Origin: Roridomyces roridus
Lineage: Eukaryota > Basidiomycota > Agaricomycetes > Agaricales > Mycenaceae
Direction of reading: 5' to 3'
DNA: 64,000 nucleotides
Assembly (NCBI GenBank): GCA_029378245.1
Contig: JARKIF010000011.1
Location: 1,302,001 to 1,366,000, forward strand
Part shown: positions 37,761 through 50,861 of the stretch, piece by piece
How the letters are laid out: each line of letters begins with the position of its first letter
How positions within the stretch are numbered: the stretch's first letter is position 1
The notes under the pieces: generated by a model
What the model was told of the DNA's origin: nothing
The model's database searches: none
Seen by the model: the letters and a program-made list of their open reading frames with translations, nothing else
Program-made: the position numbers and the translations under genes

Positions 37761-40391
37761 ATGAACCCACGAGTAGTACAATTTGAGTAGAACGGCGGCG
37801 AGCTGCCATACACCAGGAGCTGTGCCGTTGATACGCAGCGTCACGTGCACTAGTGTATAGTAGATAGCTCGAGTAGGTAATGTCCTAGAAGTAGAATAGA
37901 CCCGACATCTAAGCCCTTGGTTTGTGGTAGATGGTTCGTTCGATTCGAGCCTGGTCATAGCTGTTCAACGCTGTCTTTTTTTTTCTGAGTGTCAATTACC
38001 GAGAGGGGAGGGAGATCCTCATTGAGGTTTGGGGCCAAAGGCCTTTGTAGAAATGTTTGTTCGAATCGAGTCGCATGGGTCGTAGGAGTGTTATCAAACT
38101 TACTTGTGATGAGTATTAGGTTATTTGAGACTCCAAGTATGGATTTCGTACGTTGAGTCAGGTTCTGGTTCATACAATATCCGACCTTCTCTGCAAGAGG
38201 CACAGGCAGGCTAGGCTCGGAGGATAGATCCCTTTCGATATTCGGGATGCCTCGTACAAGTGTACTCGGCCATCTTTTCTACTCGATGTCTGCATTGCTG
38301 ATAGTCTGTGGTTAGATGGGTAGGCGGGCGTGGAGTCCCACTGATAACTTACGACACAGACACCCAGGGGCCAGAAATTAGAGAGACGATGTATCGCCAG
38401 ACAGGCTGCGCAGAGAGCCAGAAGCCCTTGTACGCCTGATGGACGCAGGCTTCGTTGAAGAAGGATTCCGTTCGAATCGGGCTCGTTTAGTCACCAGATG
38501 GCAGGCTATCAAGTTTTTGCTTGTTCGGAGTCACTGTTCCAAGATTCGCAACAAGTATTTTACTTCGCGCACAGTGAGTGCTCTTGGGCCATTCACGGAG
38601 ATTAGATGTCTCCAGTTCCGCGGCAGACTTTATCCCGGCAAAACAATGATCCAGAAGTACAGTAGTGCGAATAAGGATTCATTTGAAATCCAAGACCACA
38701 CGTACCTCGCATTGATACACGAGGAACTGGTTGACTTCTCGTTCGAGCCGAGGTGGGTCATTGTCGCGTCAATCTATCTGGTCCCAAAGTTTTTTTCTGC
38801 TTTCTTTTTGGTCTCGCTGACGGTACTCTGAAGCGAAGCCGCAGACCACAAGTAGACCCTGAGAGTCTTCACGCCAATGCCTTGGTCAATGGAGAAGCGC
38901 TCATTCGAGTCGGGCTGGGTCGTACGTCGTTGGTAGCCAGCCCCCCCCTTTTTTTTTACCAGCCACCTAGAAGGAGCATTAGGTTTTCTGGGACTCCAAG
39001 TATGAATTTCGTACCTTAAACTGGAACCCAGTCGACCGAAATTGCCTGCCCAGTAAGTAGGAATGGCAGACGAAGACCAAGCAAGTCAGAGGAACCCGTT
39101 CGATTCGGGAATGTGTCGTAGAGATAAAAGTCGCCAATTTTTCGTGTATTTTCGTCTCGGCGTCGACATTGCATCTTAGAGTTCGCGGTTAGAGGATACG
39201 ACAGGGACAGCCAGAATATTTCAAGCATTGTCGGGGCAACCTTGGAGATCAAGCCTTGGTGTATCGCAGCACACGCTGAGGAGGGCGCAGTACGCACTTG
39301 CACGCCTTCATGTACGAAAGCTTCCGTTCGAATCGGGCTCGTGTATTGTAGAATGTGGCCACGGTTAACCGGTTTCTTTTGCATGAACTAGGATGAATAT
39401 TTCAAGCAGCGTCGGGCAATCTTGAAGATCAAGACTTGGCTACAACAGGGTGTATCGCAGCACACGCCGAGGACAGCGCAGGACGCACTTGCACCCCTTC
39501 ATGCACGAAGGATCCCGTTCGAATCGGGCTCGTGTATTGCGCAAAGTTCTTCCCTATAGCCTTTGTTTTGCTTGCGCCGATGCGCTCCCATCCTCCTTTG
39601 CACAACCTTGTCTTGGTCGAGCGGTCATGATGGAACAAGCTCTCCAGGTCCGCGGCAGATTTCAATCCCAGCGTAGACACTGCCGATATTCGTCAAATGG
39701 AAGCTCTCCACCGGCCGACAACATCCACCCAGCGGCCGCATGCTCTCGATGCGAAAGTCGTTTGGAACCCACTAGCTTGACTGATGGAGTGGGAAACGAG
39801 GAGTCTAAGGAAGGCTGTCAAGTCAGAGCCTACTAACTGGTGCTTCGCAAGAAGATCGGGATTCGCAGTGGCGGTACCTCCGCGGTGGAGTATCGTAAGT
39901 AGCCGTTGCCTAGGGATTTCTTTCATAGTGGGTTTGTCAATGAAGATCGAGCAATCGGAAACAGTGGATTAAAGTATCAGAGTGCGGTGGCAGCTAACAC
40001 CGACTATGAGCGGTGTGGTGAGGATAGACAGCTTGCTCGGAGGCGAGGCAGGTAGTGAGATAGATGGATGGACTGGAATCGAAAACACTCCGAGCTCGGA
40101 TGCCAGATGGCGGAGGAGGAAGACAGGGACAATGATCTTGTGATCGGGCTGAGGTAATCAATTCACTGCCGCCCACCACTCACTCCATCTTTGCCACTCT
40201 TCGTCGTCGCCACCGTCGTCTTCGAGCGGGCGTCGAGACCATTTTTTCTACCTTCAATACCCTCCTTTCGGCGTCAAGAGACACAACAAAAGAGCCAAGA
40301 CATCAAGAAGACAGGGCGGTGCCTGGTGGCTCACACATCGACATCGGATACCGAATATCTCCACGCCGACGAACGACGACCCGACTAGCCC
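37761..40391 (+). repeat. Array of degenerate T-loop/B-box-like units, left side
   Basis: No protein gene recognised. Plus-strand motifs of the TTCGANTCGRG type lie at about 37939, 38060, 38471, 38742, 38904, 39099, 39327 and 39518. Several are followed within 27-45 bases by T-runs: T9 at 37976-37984, T7 at 38790-38796, T9 at 38949-38957. Units share stretches with each other (for example GCACTTGCACSCCTTCATG at about 39295 and 39487) and, inverted, with 53.5-54.8 kb. A segment at 39975-40186 is a separate inverted repeat shared with 51694-51907. Confidence 0.6.
39975..40186 (+). repeat. Inverted repeat upstream of the MSB1 gene, left copy
   Basis: About 212 bases matching the reverse complement of 51694-51907 with few mismatches, including ATTGTCCCTGTCTTCCTCC-type sequence. 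It ends about 205 bases before the MSB1 start codon and may contain part of its promoter. Confidence 0.8.
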
Positions 40392-43300
40392 ATGCCCTCC
40401 ATCTTCTCGCGTGCGCGCACAGCCTCGACGCCGAGCAAGGCATCCAAGCCCGTGCTCTCCGTCAACGCAAAAACCACCGACTCACGAAGCAAGACGCCAC
40501 TATCGCCCGGAGGCGGGGCCTACGATGAATTTGGGCGTCAGACGCCTACGCAGGCGCAGGAGGGCGCAGTGGGCTTCCTCCCTACTGCTCTACCCGCTGA
40601 CCCGCGGGTCCCGTGGGCAGGAATGGGCGGGAGCCCAAATGTGAATGGGAGCGGGAGCAGCAACGGGCTGCCTCAGCCCAGCCAACAGCCCCCACCACGA
40701 CAACCCTACGGCCTGCTTTCACCCGCGCGGGACGCGGTGCTAGGTCTCCCTGACCTCGCTCGACTCGTAGGAACCGTATGCGCTGCCCTAGAGCGAAATG
40801 GGCTCGCGACGCCCTTCGTCTTCAGCTCGCTCGCCCTCGATGTCCGACGCGCGACTGTTGTCCGACTCGTCGAGGCCTTCCTTGCCACCTGCACAACAGA
40901 CGATGCGAGGAATGCCAGGGCAGAGGCACGGTGGGCGGATGAAGCGAGGTTCGCAGGGGCACACGAGTTGGGAATGTGCTTGCGGTGGGGACTTTCACGG
41001 GTCGTCAGGGTCGAGGGCGGGAGGGAAGTGAGAGGTCTGTTTAGCTGGGCATGGTACGAGCGATGGAGGCAAGAGGAGGCTGGTGAGTGCTTTTTCGTCG
41101 TGTCCGTGTCTACATGCTCATACTCCTTTGCAGCCAACGCCTTCCCGCCGACCGCATACTCTACGCTACTGGCCTCCCTCCCTGCCCAGCTGCCACCCAT
41201 CCTGGCCCCGCTCTTCGCCCTCTGCAATCGACTCGTAGCGCACTCTGGAACGACCGGACACACTCCACCAACACTTGCCGCCGTCCTTTCCCCCCTCCTC
41301 TTCGGCCTCTGCTCTTCCTCCGTGGCATTCTCCTACTCTGCATTTCCCGGGACGCCCACCCGGACCTCTTCCTCTGACAAAGACTCTCCCGAAGATGCTC
41401 TCTTCCCTACCATCGAGGACTTTGCTTCCTTCCCTGCACTCTACGCCGCCTTTCTCCGGGGCGCACGAGCAGCAGAGCATATGCTGCTCGCGTGCATACG
41501 AGAGGGTGTACATGACGCAGAAGGTCGTGGGCTCGGTGCGCCTACAAGGCTGAGGGAGTGGGTTGGGATGTACCCAGCCAGTTTGGAGGTCGGGGAGGGC
41601 GACAACAGGCTGGGGAAGACGCCGAATCCGAGAAGGGGCGCCAAGATAGTGAGGGTGGTGCATGTGAGGAGGAATGTGAGGAGTTATAGTGCGGATTTGG
41701 TCAAGGGAGGGAGTACTTGGGCTGGTGCGCCAGGTGAGTTTGACCATCTCGTATCCTTTCGAGGAGCTGACGTATCAAGCAGGCGCCAATACCAACTCGC
41801 CGAACGAGTGGGCATCTTCTAAGGCTTGGAGGGGGATTCTAGCTGGTGGTACGGGCACACCGCGGTTCTCGGACTCGTATCGCAAGCGGCTCGACCTCGC
41901 GCCGGGCGTACAGCCTGCAGTCGCCTCATCATCCTCCTCCTCGTCGTATAGCTCCCCAGGATCACCCTACGGCGCCTCCCTTACCTCTGCACCATCCGCC
42001 TACACCGCCTCCTCCACGTCCCTCGTCTCGTCGGAAGAGTCCACCTTCAAGAGTCTCACAGATTTCAAGTGGGGTGAATTCGAGACATTGGGCTTCGGCA
42101 GCCTCGGGAACGAGTCGACGAATTCTTCTGGTGGTGGTGGTGCAGGGGGTATTGAAACGCGTCTGAAATTCGATCTAACGGAAAACGCGAGGGCGGAGAG
42201 GATGGCCAAGAGGGAGACGTTGAGCTGGAATGATTTCTCTAGTTCCGGGTTCTCGAGAGGGGACGCGCCGTTGTCTGCCACGTTGCAGTTTTCCGCCCCA
42301 TTACCGCTCTTGTCGGCGAATTCGAATTCGAGTTCGGGATCGGGCTCGAGTGGCGGTGGGGGTCTGAATCCGGAGATGACCAAGAAGCTGAAGAAGGCGC
42401 ATAAGGCGCTGCCTGCGTTTGGATGGGATACTGCGCCGGTGATGGGACCCGAGGAGGTTGTGGAGGAGGCGTTTGTGGATGTGTTTTGTGATTTGATTTG
42501 GGGTGGGGGGTGGGGGGAGCGAGCTGCGGGTGTCGGGGGAGCGGGGGCTGATATTGCGAGGGAGTGTTCATGGGCACTGGTCAGTCTTTCCTTCACTGTT
42601 CTCCCTCCTTAAGCATGAGCGTAAGCTGATGGAATTCAAGGTCGAGTACAAGTCCCGCTCGAGCTCCATGAGCACGCAAGATGGCGGTGCGACCGTGGTG
42701 CTCTACGAAGAGTTCGTACCGCGCGAGTACCGACTTGCTCTCGCTGGGTCCTCGGGGACCTCACGGCGGAGGCTCCCATCCATATTTTCGCCTGCGGCAC
42801 CACGTGGGGGCGGCAAGACGTGGAGACAGGCTCCGACGCTCAATGGTCGACCGTACGTCCTCGGCGCTGTGCCCTCGCCTACCCTCGGTCCTGCGTCGAC
42901 GTCGACAAAGGCGCTGGAGCGTGATTTTGAGGGGATGTTGAGGGGGCAGGGGCCGACTAAGGTCATCTCGCTCGGGGGCAAGCAGCGTCCTGAGATGACG
43001 TCGCCGCTATCTCCTTCTCCGTCCCCTGGGCAACAACTACGATCGCCAGGGCAGCCGTTGTCGATGGCGCGGACGAGGAGTGGGGATGATTCGAGTGGCG
43101 ATTCTGGTTTGGTGAAACGGCAATCTGGGCGTTTTCGCCTGCCAGGCGGGATGGGCGCTAATCCTAGTCCTGGCATGAAGCCTGTCCCGGCAGAGGCGCA
43201 AGCTGTGGAGTTTGAGACTCGGATGACGGGACTTGGAAGCGATGATGAGGGGTTTTTGGAGGAGGATCAGGATCAGAGGAGGAGGGCGGCTGGGAAGGCT

Positions 43301-44350
43301 GTTGATGCGGATGCGTGGGTGGATATCCTTGTGGGGAGTGTGCAGGCGAGGAGGATGGGTGGGCAGGATGCGGAGCTTGGGACGGGGAGTGGGAGGAGGA
43401 GGAGGGGTGTGATGAGTGGTCCTGATTTGGATTTGGCGAATATGGAGAGGGCGCAGGCGTTGGCGGCGGAGACTATGGGACGTGTGGCGAGTCCGGACTT
43501 TGATGAGATTGAGAGGAGGAGGGAGCAGAGGGCGAGGGAGCGCGAGGAGGAGAGGTTGCGTGATTCGGACGTTGTGGAGGTTGAGCGAGTTCCGCGGGCT
43601 CAGCCGGAACTCGAGGAAGAGGAAGAGGAGGAGGAGGAGGGCGATGATGGGTACGGCGAGGAGTCGGACGATGAGAGTGGTCGTGTTACTCCGACACACC
43701 CTGCCATTGCCGAGGCACGCCAACGCCGGGTGGGCTACTTTGACTTGCACCCCGACAGGCGGCCACCGTCCGTCGCCACCAATGACCCCGAGGACGACGA
43801 TCCCAGAAGTCTTCTCAGCCGAGCAGACAGCGAGGAGGAGGAGCCCGAGATTGACATCCAGCCGAGGAATCTCGACAACATACGACCGCTACCTACCCCA
43901 CAGGTGACCAATACACACGAGTTCCCTACGAGCAACGGCAACGCCAATGGGAATGGGCATTCTGGGATCCCCATCGCTGCGCCCAAGCCCACGCCTGGGA
44001 CGCCGAGCAAGACGTCTGCGCTCATTGATATGTTCCGGGAGCGTGAGCAGCAGCAGCAGCGACCCAAGCCTGGAGGTCCTGTGCCTGCTCCGTCGAGACC
44101 TCCCGTTCGTGTGGCACCAGCGCCTGCCCCCGCGGCTGTCCCATCACCGGCTACGCCTCCCGCTCCTGTTCCCGCCCCCGCGCCTGCGCCTGCGCTCCCT
44201 CCTGCCGAACCTCCCAAGGCATCCCCTCCGTTACTCGAGCCTGATCGGAGTACTGTGCTTACCGAGACGGGCCGTGCGAGCCCCGCGCGCTACGTGCACG
44301 GTGCGCCGTTGCACAATGTCATTGAGGAGGAGGAGGAAGAGCACGAATAA
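40392..44350 (+). CDS. MSB1/Mug8-domain polarity protein
   Basis: 1,265 residues in four exons (40392-41082, 41134-41733, 41783-42579, 42641-44350). The N-terminal half is the Msb1/Mug8 (RhoGAP-like) domain: SPARDAVLGLPDLARLVGTV, LATPFVFSSLALDVRRATV, HELGMCLRWGLSRVVRVEGG, NAFPPTAYSTLLASLPAQLP and HTPPTLAAVLSPLLFGLCSS (about residues 110-330). A conserved middle part follows (LTDFKWGEFETLGFG; MTKKLKKAHKALPAFGWDT; VVLYEEFVPREYR), then a long disordered Ser/Glu/Pro-rich tail ending VIEEEEEEHE. In yeasts Msb1 works with Cdc42/Rho1 signalling in polarised growth and budding; the same role is expected here in hyphal polarity. Lacks obvious GAP catalytic arginine evidence. Appears intact; a core gene in an otherwise accessory region. 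Confidence 0.8.
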
Positions 44351-46003
44351 AATGGGGTCAAGATCAAAGCCGGATTAAAAAACTGATCGATCGTTTCTTT
44401 CTTTCTTTATTATTACCTATGCTTTTCTTTCCCTCTCTCTATCGTTTCTGGGTGCTAGATATCTCTACCTCTACCTCGTTCTCTCACTCACGCGTATACC
44501 CGTGTTGATATATGATATAGTATTGTCACTCCTTAACGGTTACTCTTTTTTTCTCTCATTTCTTTTACTCGAGTCTGGATACCAGCATGCATTCTGTCAT
44601 TTACATACGTATGAATGCAAGTGTCTTTATCATGGGCCTGAGGCGTGAGGGGGCTTGGAGGGATTTGATCTGTTTGTCGGATGTTTGTCGACTGCTTGGC
44701 TCTTACTTTCATCGTCTACTTGGCTGGGACTGCAAGCAAGCAAGCCTGAGCCCTGAGCGACTTCCCAGCACGTACCCGCCCATCTTTTTCCTCGAATCTG
44801 GCGCGGCTCTGGCCTTGCTTGCGGTTTTTCGAGAGGAGAAACTTTTATCAGTGAATCCGCAATGGACATCTCTGCTTTCGTTACCGGTTCACGCTACTTA
44901 TAAGTAAGTCGGCAGCCATTTCGATATCATTCCGCCTGCTATCGCCAAATCTCGAGAACTGACGTGGCGAAGGACCAGTGAGGCTGTCATCGCAGTCTGA
45001 CGCCATTTGCTCTGCTGAAACCGTGAAACGACTTTTTTTGATCTGCCCAAAGGGACTGCTTGCCTCTTACTTACTCAGTTACTGCCATCATCTACTTCAC
45101 TGCGAGCAAGCCTAGGCGCTGAGCGCCTTGTCACCGACATCAACTACGTCCCCGGCCCACTTTTCCTCAAATCTGGCGTGAATCTGGCCTTGGTTGGGGC
45201 TTCTCGAATCTTGCGGAGAAGCTCATCGGTAAATTACATACATTCTTGGGAAAGGTCGGGCAATGGATGTCGGATGTCTCTGCTTTCTTTACCAGTTCAG
45301 CTAACTTATAAGCCAGCAGCCATTTCGACATCATTGCGGCTGCCATGGCCGACTCTCGAGAACTGACGTGGCGAAGGTCCAGTGAGGCTGTCATCGCAGT
45401 CTGACGCCATTTTGCTAGGTCGGTACAATATCGTATCGCCCCGAACGTGAACCTCATTCAAGCATTGAAAGACTAGGGAGTTTGCCGCTGCAATATCTAC
45501 CTGAAACGACGTACACTGCTACCGTACCTTGTTCTCGCTCGCGGCTCCACCACCTCGTGGACACCTATTCTTTCTTCTCGCCGTCAAAGCGGCCAAGAAT
45601 GTCACGGCCCACGGTACTCCCCGCGACATTGTGGGAGATAGTGAGGTTCCTCGCACAGCCTACCCCTCCACGTGTAGTAGGCAGGCACTGTCAATCTTGT
45701 CATTTTTTCACCGAGAATTGACCACGGTTTTACGGCTACCCAAGCGCGTCGGTGACGTCCAATGTGCGGGTGAGGAACGGCATGCCGAATAAAGTGTAGC
45801 GATCTGCGCATAGCTTCCCCGTCAACCAGGCGACCTCTCGATATGTACCGCCACTAGCAGGAATCATGAAACATTCGCCATGTCAGGAAGTTCTTGTATT
45901 CTTTTTTGGGTCGGGAGGCGCGGCGCGAGGTCTTTTTTGGACGATAAATAACGGTCGGGTCGGTGCTTCGGAAGTGTGCCTCTCCACTCCACTGTCCCTG
46001 ATC
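44351..46003. other. Intergenic region with a tandem duplication
   Basis: No protein gene recognised. Two imperfect direct copies, about 44690-45015 and 45060-45415, share CTCGAGAACTGACGTGGCGA and GTGAGGCTGTCATCGCAGTC. T-rich sequence at 44390-44570 fits the 3' end of the MSB1 transcript. The DUF6534-like gene may begin within 45860-46003. Confidence 0.6.
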
Positions 46004-47769
46004 ATGAGCTCTCTCAGCCTTACCATCGGGTGGGTGGGATTCCAGCTTCTCACTCGCAAACCAGCTGATCGTTCGAAGATGTCTCCTCATCGCATCATGG
46101 GCCAACATTGTGTGCGTCTTCTTTTTTTCTTCTTGCAATCCATGTCATTGACTCGCTAATATTAGGTTGTTTACCCTCGAGTGCGTTTCTCTTGTGCTTT
46201 TCAATCCGACATGAATTCAACCTCGTTTTAGAGCCGTCCAGTATGCCGACCCATCCCTTCCTCTCGGGTCATTTGTAACTAAACATTCCACAGGGCATAC
46301 ACATATTTCAGACGATACCCCAAAGATACCTGCTTCAACCGCGTGTTCGTAATAAGCGCACTGGCCTCGGATACTATGACCGTTATTGCGTGTCTATCCG
46401 TCAACTATTTGTACTTGGTGACGCATTGGGGTGAGCACTCTTCCCTTCTCTCGTTCTTCTCAGAAAGGTGCTGAACGTATTGTAGGCAGTGAGGTGAGAA
46501 TAAGTTCTGGATATAGATCCAGCACATAGTACTCAATTCCGGTAGACCTACATCCAGACACAGTGAGTGAAGCGCTTGCACGAACACTATTACTGTCGGC
46601 TCACGCATACCCAGACCCAGCATATTTTGCATCTACATCCTTGGTAAGTTGCCTCTCCCTATTTTACGACGTGGAATTCGTTTCTTATCCTCCACAGGAA
46701 CCGGAATAACAGCGACGATCGTCCAAATCTGGCTCACGCGCATGGTCTTCAGCTTGTATGTTCTCCTCCAGCTTCATTAAATTTATCCAGCTAATAAAAT
46801 CGCACAGGACCAAACAATGGATCTGGCCACCCATCATTGTGCTGTTCATCCTGGCCGGCCTCGCCGGCTCCAGCGCTACCGCGATCTACACCTTCATCAA
46901 CACATCGTATTCCGGCCGAGAAGCTGTAGTCAAGTTCGTTACGCGTGAGTTCCATCCTTGGGCGGCTATGGGATATAGAGATCGAACTTGACTCGCGGGG
47001 CAGTATGGCTTTCTGGATGCGCCGCAGCGGATATCATGATTACGGGTCTACTCGTTTGGACTTTCCGAACACTGGAAACCGACTTTGTCAATACTGCAGA
47101 GTAGGTTTTCTACTCCAAGTTGCCGGAAACTGAAACTGAACTTGATGACTACAGGCTACTGCACCGGTTGTCCCTGACTTCCCTTCGGAACGGTTCAATC
47201 ACCACTCTCATGACGTGCGTTACATTCCTGGTCTACCACGAGCGGTCGAAATCTCACTTTGGATGAACAGTATCATAAACATAGTGGTGTTCAAACTACA
47301 GCCCCAGACAAACGGTATGTCCGTTCTTCCCAGAAGGTACTTCGAACTAAACAGCATCTTGTTAGCTGCGGTTATGATCGAGGCGAGTCCTGGTTTCCAC
47401 ACTCTTTCTAACCAACTCATTCCCAAAACTCAGATGACCATTGGACGAATTTACACTCTGTGCGTCTTGACATCCCCTCCTTCCCTCCCGTTCCATCACT
47501 CATTCAAAATTCAAAACAGCTCAATGCTAGCCAACCTCAACAACCGCACAAACCTCGCCGAACAACTGCGCGCCTCGGCAGAGAAGAACCTCAACACTTC
47601 TTCCAACTTGAAGTTTTCGAGTATAAAGTTCTCGGGCTTTGGCACGAATCCGACGAAACCCGAACGCGCGTATGCTGCCCCTGGGACGACCACCATGCCG
47701 CAGAATAGTACGATTCAAATGTCTGAATCGTATCTGGATCCGACGAGATGCCGGGACTCTGTCGTTTGA
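46004..47769 (+). CDS. DUF6534-like multi-pass membrane protein
   Basis: Several short exons. Pieces in order: MSSLSLTIGWVGFQ (start uncertain), AYTYFRRYPKDTCFNRVFVI (about 46296), NYLYLVTHWG, an exon near 46690 (GITATIVQIWLTRMVFSL), KQWIWPPIIVLFILAGLAGS (about 46813), AAADIMITGLLVWTF (about 47020), then LLHRLSLTSLRNGSITTLMT (about 47157), and a soluble tail SMLANLNNRTNLAEQL to the stop at 47769. The YFRRYPKD motif, hydrophobic segments, and an ...NGSITTLMT then ...SMLANLNNR ending match the DUF6534 family widespread in agaricomycetes: seven-helix-like proteins of unknown function at cell membranes. Exact introns and first exon are uncertain. Confidence 0.65.
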
Positions 47770-47923
47770 TGGAGTATGGGTTCGGCGTAAAAAAGACTTG
47801 ATGATCCTCACTGCCCTAAAAGTTTAAGCCAAGACGCACACATGTACCACCGCTATAATTTGTATACTTAATCTGTATCAGTAGTCGAACCATCGCACCA
47901 ACAAAACAGTTCCTCCAATGCAT

Positions 47924-50177
47924 TCAATTGCTTTGATACCTCAACCTCCCTCCCTTTCCCACAATCTTCCTCCCTGTCCCAAGGGCAAGCTGCCCTACGT
48001 CTCCTCCCCCATCATAACGCGCATCTCCAACCCACCCTGGAATCTCATCCAGAACCGCAACCCCCTCCGCGTCACCACTCGCTGGGAACAGTAACAACCT
48101 TCGCTCCCGCTCCTCCAACTCTGAGTCACGCTGAGCATTCTTGGGCCGCAGAGGCTCACCCACCGCCGCCCCAATCCTCAACATCGCAAAGGCATCCAAC
48201 GTCGTCGTCCACGTCGGCGTCCTCCACGCATACACCGATACACTCATCAAGATCAACAAAAAAAGACCAAGGACAGTTGAAACAAGGATGATTCCCGTTA
48301 ATGAGATGACGGGAATCTGCGTGTCACTGCCCATGTCATAGCTGACGGTGAGGGACCCGTGGGTAGGCCGGGAGAGCCAGACTTGGTTAGCGAGGAACGC
48401 TGCGCCGGAGAAGGCATTTGAGATGCGTTCGCCGGGGAATGTATCGTATGGGTTGGAGACAAAGGACGCGAGGTAGCTCGTTACTTCCCGGACCGCTGAA
48501 TCGGCGGGATTGGGGATGAGGAGGTGCTCGCATCCGTCGATTGGGTTGCTTGATTGTTTTCGCCTTCCTCGTCGCGAAGAAGGGGGAGGAAGGGGGGGAT
48601 GGAGCCCGTGCAGAGGTTGGTGTGGTAGAGAGCCTGCGCGGCGGTGGAGTCTAGGCCAAAAGAATTGGATTCGAGCTCGCGCACGCGAGTGTCGATGAAC
48701 GAACCGAGGCCGAAGAGGGCCAGCGCAATTTGTAAGAGAGGGCCTTTGTTGACCTGTTCGAGACTCTGGGACACGTTCAAACCAGTTCCTTGAAATGTAG
48801 TAGTTGTGCGGCGCGACACTGGAGCAGCACGGTTCGTCTGCAACTCGCAATCTGCTCCACACGTGTCCACTGTTGGATCCTCCGCAATTAATGGTCCCGG
48901 GACGCCGCCGTTTGAATAATTGGGAAGCTCGAAGAACCCGGCCGTGGTGTTCACTGTGATCCGTGAAAACGCCGTATCGCCCGTCAAATTAATGGCGAGG
49001 TACAGCACTTCGGAAAAGTCCTGTCGGTCGCGCGTCGCCTTCCACGGCGAAGCGCTCATATCTGCCGGCATACACGCCTCCAAGCCAAATCTAGACGAAT
49101 CGTAAAGCGAAGCATTGCTCGCGTAGCTGACATGGAATGCGCCTGGGTGCGAGTCGCAGCCCGCCGGTAATTCGGTCAAAGTGATATTCTCCCTGCGTGC
49201 CGTCGAGTTGATGCGTAGCGCAAACTGCCGGATGAGGCCCGTCGAGAAGCCCATCGGGAGCTGGGTGAGGAAGGGATGTGTGAGTTCGGACATGTTTCCG
49301 AGAGTGTACTGTTGCCCAGGGATGAAGCACTCTAGCGTGACGCTGGGGCATGTCAAGTTGAGCGACCATAGCTGAGCTTGCGGTGTCGTGGTGGTGCTGG
49401 ATGAGAGCCGAGTACGGAGGAGCGCCGTCTTTTCTCCAGCATCCTCGGGCAACGGACCGAACTGGTCCAATATGTCGATGTTCCCTCCGATGAGGACTGG
49501 AAATGTGGGTGTTTTAATGGTCGCCGTCGTGAGAAACACCTGCTGTAGAGGAGCGATGATGCTGCCTGCGTAGAGACTTAGCGTGAAGGGGATACATATT
49601 CTAGAGGACCCACCGAGCATGTTCAAGAAAACAGCCGAAACCAGAAACGACGAGACAAACGTCAGGCGTTTCGCTCGGCCACCGAGCGCTGCGGGAACGA
49701 GCTTCAGCCACGTCAGAGGTGCCACCCACGACTGATTAGCCAATGTCATGGTCTGCCTTAGCGACAGTTTGTGTCTCTGATGGAACGCTACCGCTGCGCG
49801 GGTGCACACAGCAGTGGTAACTGGATGGTGAGTGTCGCGGCGGTAGCAGCCAGCACTCGCGCTGCGCGGAACCACTCGCCGCTCCGAAGGTACATTTGCT
49901 GGAACTCCCCAGGTGGGACGTCGCCATAGCCGTTGTTGTCACCGTTCCGGAGGACGACGCTGTAGTGGTTTGCTCCTATAGGCTTGAATGAGAGGTAGCA
50001 TGATGCCACCCAGGAGATGATTGCTATGGTCGCGTAGAACAGAGCGAAGAGTACAACGGTGGCGGAGTACTGGAGAGGCGCAGAAGGAGTGTCTGGGTGC
50101 TTTTCGTCCAGCGAGTCGGACATGAGTAAGATTTGTGTCGAGCTCTCGGCGGACTCGTCGCGGCGGTCGAGCAGCAT
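47924..50177 (-). CDS. Large agaricomycete membrane protein, unknown function, possible frameshift
   Basis: Start MLLDRRDESAESSTQILLMS. Hydrophobic segments: VVLFALFYATIAIISWVASC, ATAATLTIQLPLL, then after a ~53-base intron TWLKLVPAALGG...LTFVSSFLVSAVFLNML. A long extracellular-type region follows with many N-x-S/T sites (for example KTPTFPVLIGGNIDILDQFG, LNLTCPSVTLECFIPGQQYT, AINLTGDTAFSRITVNTTAG). A final helix PVISLTGIILVSTVLGLFLL and a cytoplasmic tail end LRYQSN. The frame changes near 48500-48560: the upstream frame reads to a stop at 48481 while the downstream frame continues from PADSAVREVTSYLASF. I see no GT-AG intron there, so a one- or two-base indel or sequence error is likely. 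Family unknown. Confidence 0.55.
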
Positions 50178-50267
50178 AGGTGGGTGTAGCAGCGAGATGT
50201 TAGAGCATCGGCGCCTAAATTGCTCACGACAGATCTTTGGGACGCTTCTATCAACAACAACCGCAAT

Positions 50268-50853
50268 TAGGGATGCACACCGCCCGTCTACGGGTGACGG
50301 CCGTCAAATTGACGGCACGAGACGGGTACGGGACGGCAAAAATGACGGGTACGGCCGTCAAAAGACGGGTCTCTTGTCAACCTCATCAAACCGCAGGCAT
50401 TTTAATTCTATAGAAGAGGGATCCGCCACAGATGTGTTGTAAATGCCATTCCCTTTGATTCTGCTCAGCCAACAGCTATTCCACAGTCATTGACACTGGT
50501 TTGATGTGAATTTGATGTCAGAGATTCCATCAATCAGGCTTCAATCAGCAGATAAAGCAACGATAGAAGCCCCGGATCTGAAATAGGCGGGCATTTGGCG
50601 GGCATCATGAGTTACACGAGTCTCCCGATGACTGGCCCATCAAGTGCGCGCCCAAATTCCATCTGATCCGACCCACACGGACGCCAACCCGTAGACGGCC
50701 CGTCAATCTCGCAGATTGACGGGACGGACGGCAATGTTGCCGTCCCGTACCCGTCCCGTACATTTGTTCGATCAAGAGCCGGACGGGTACGGGTACGTAC
50801 CCGTGTACGGACGGCCGTCAAACGGTTTGTGACGGGTACGGTGTGCATTCCTA
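50268..50853 (-). mobile_element. hAT-type MITE, copy 2 (586 bases)
   Basis: Inverted copy of 37114-37752; 8-base duplication ACCGCAAT at 50260-50267 and 50854-50861. It lacks about 53 bases present in copy 1 near 37646-37700. It sits just upstream of the membrane-protein gene and could affect its promoter. Confidence 0.9.
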
Positions 50854-50861
50854 ACCGCAAT

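Noticed and set aside
37929..39560. Ordinary tRNA genes suggested by TTCGAATC motifs
   Set aside because: No complete cloverleaf, anticodon arm or A box could be drawn; the motif sits in repeated units instead.
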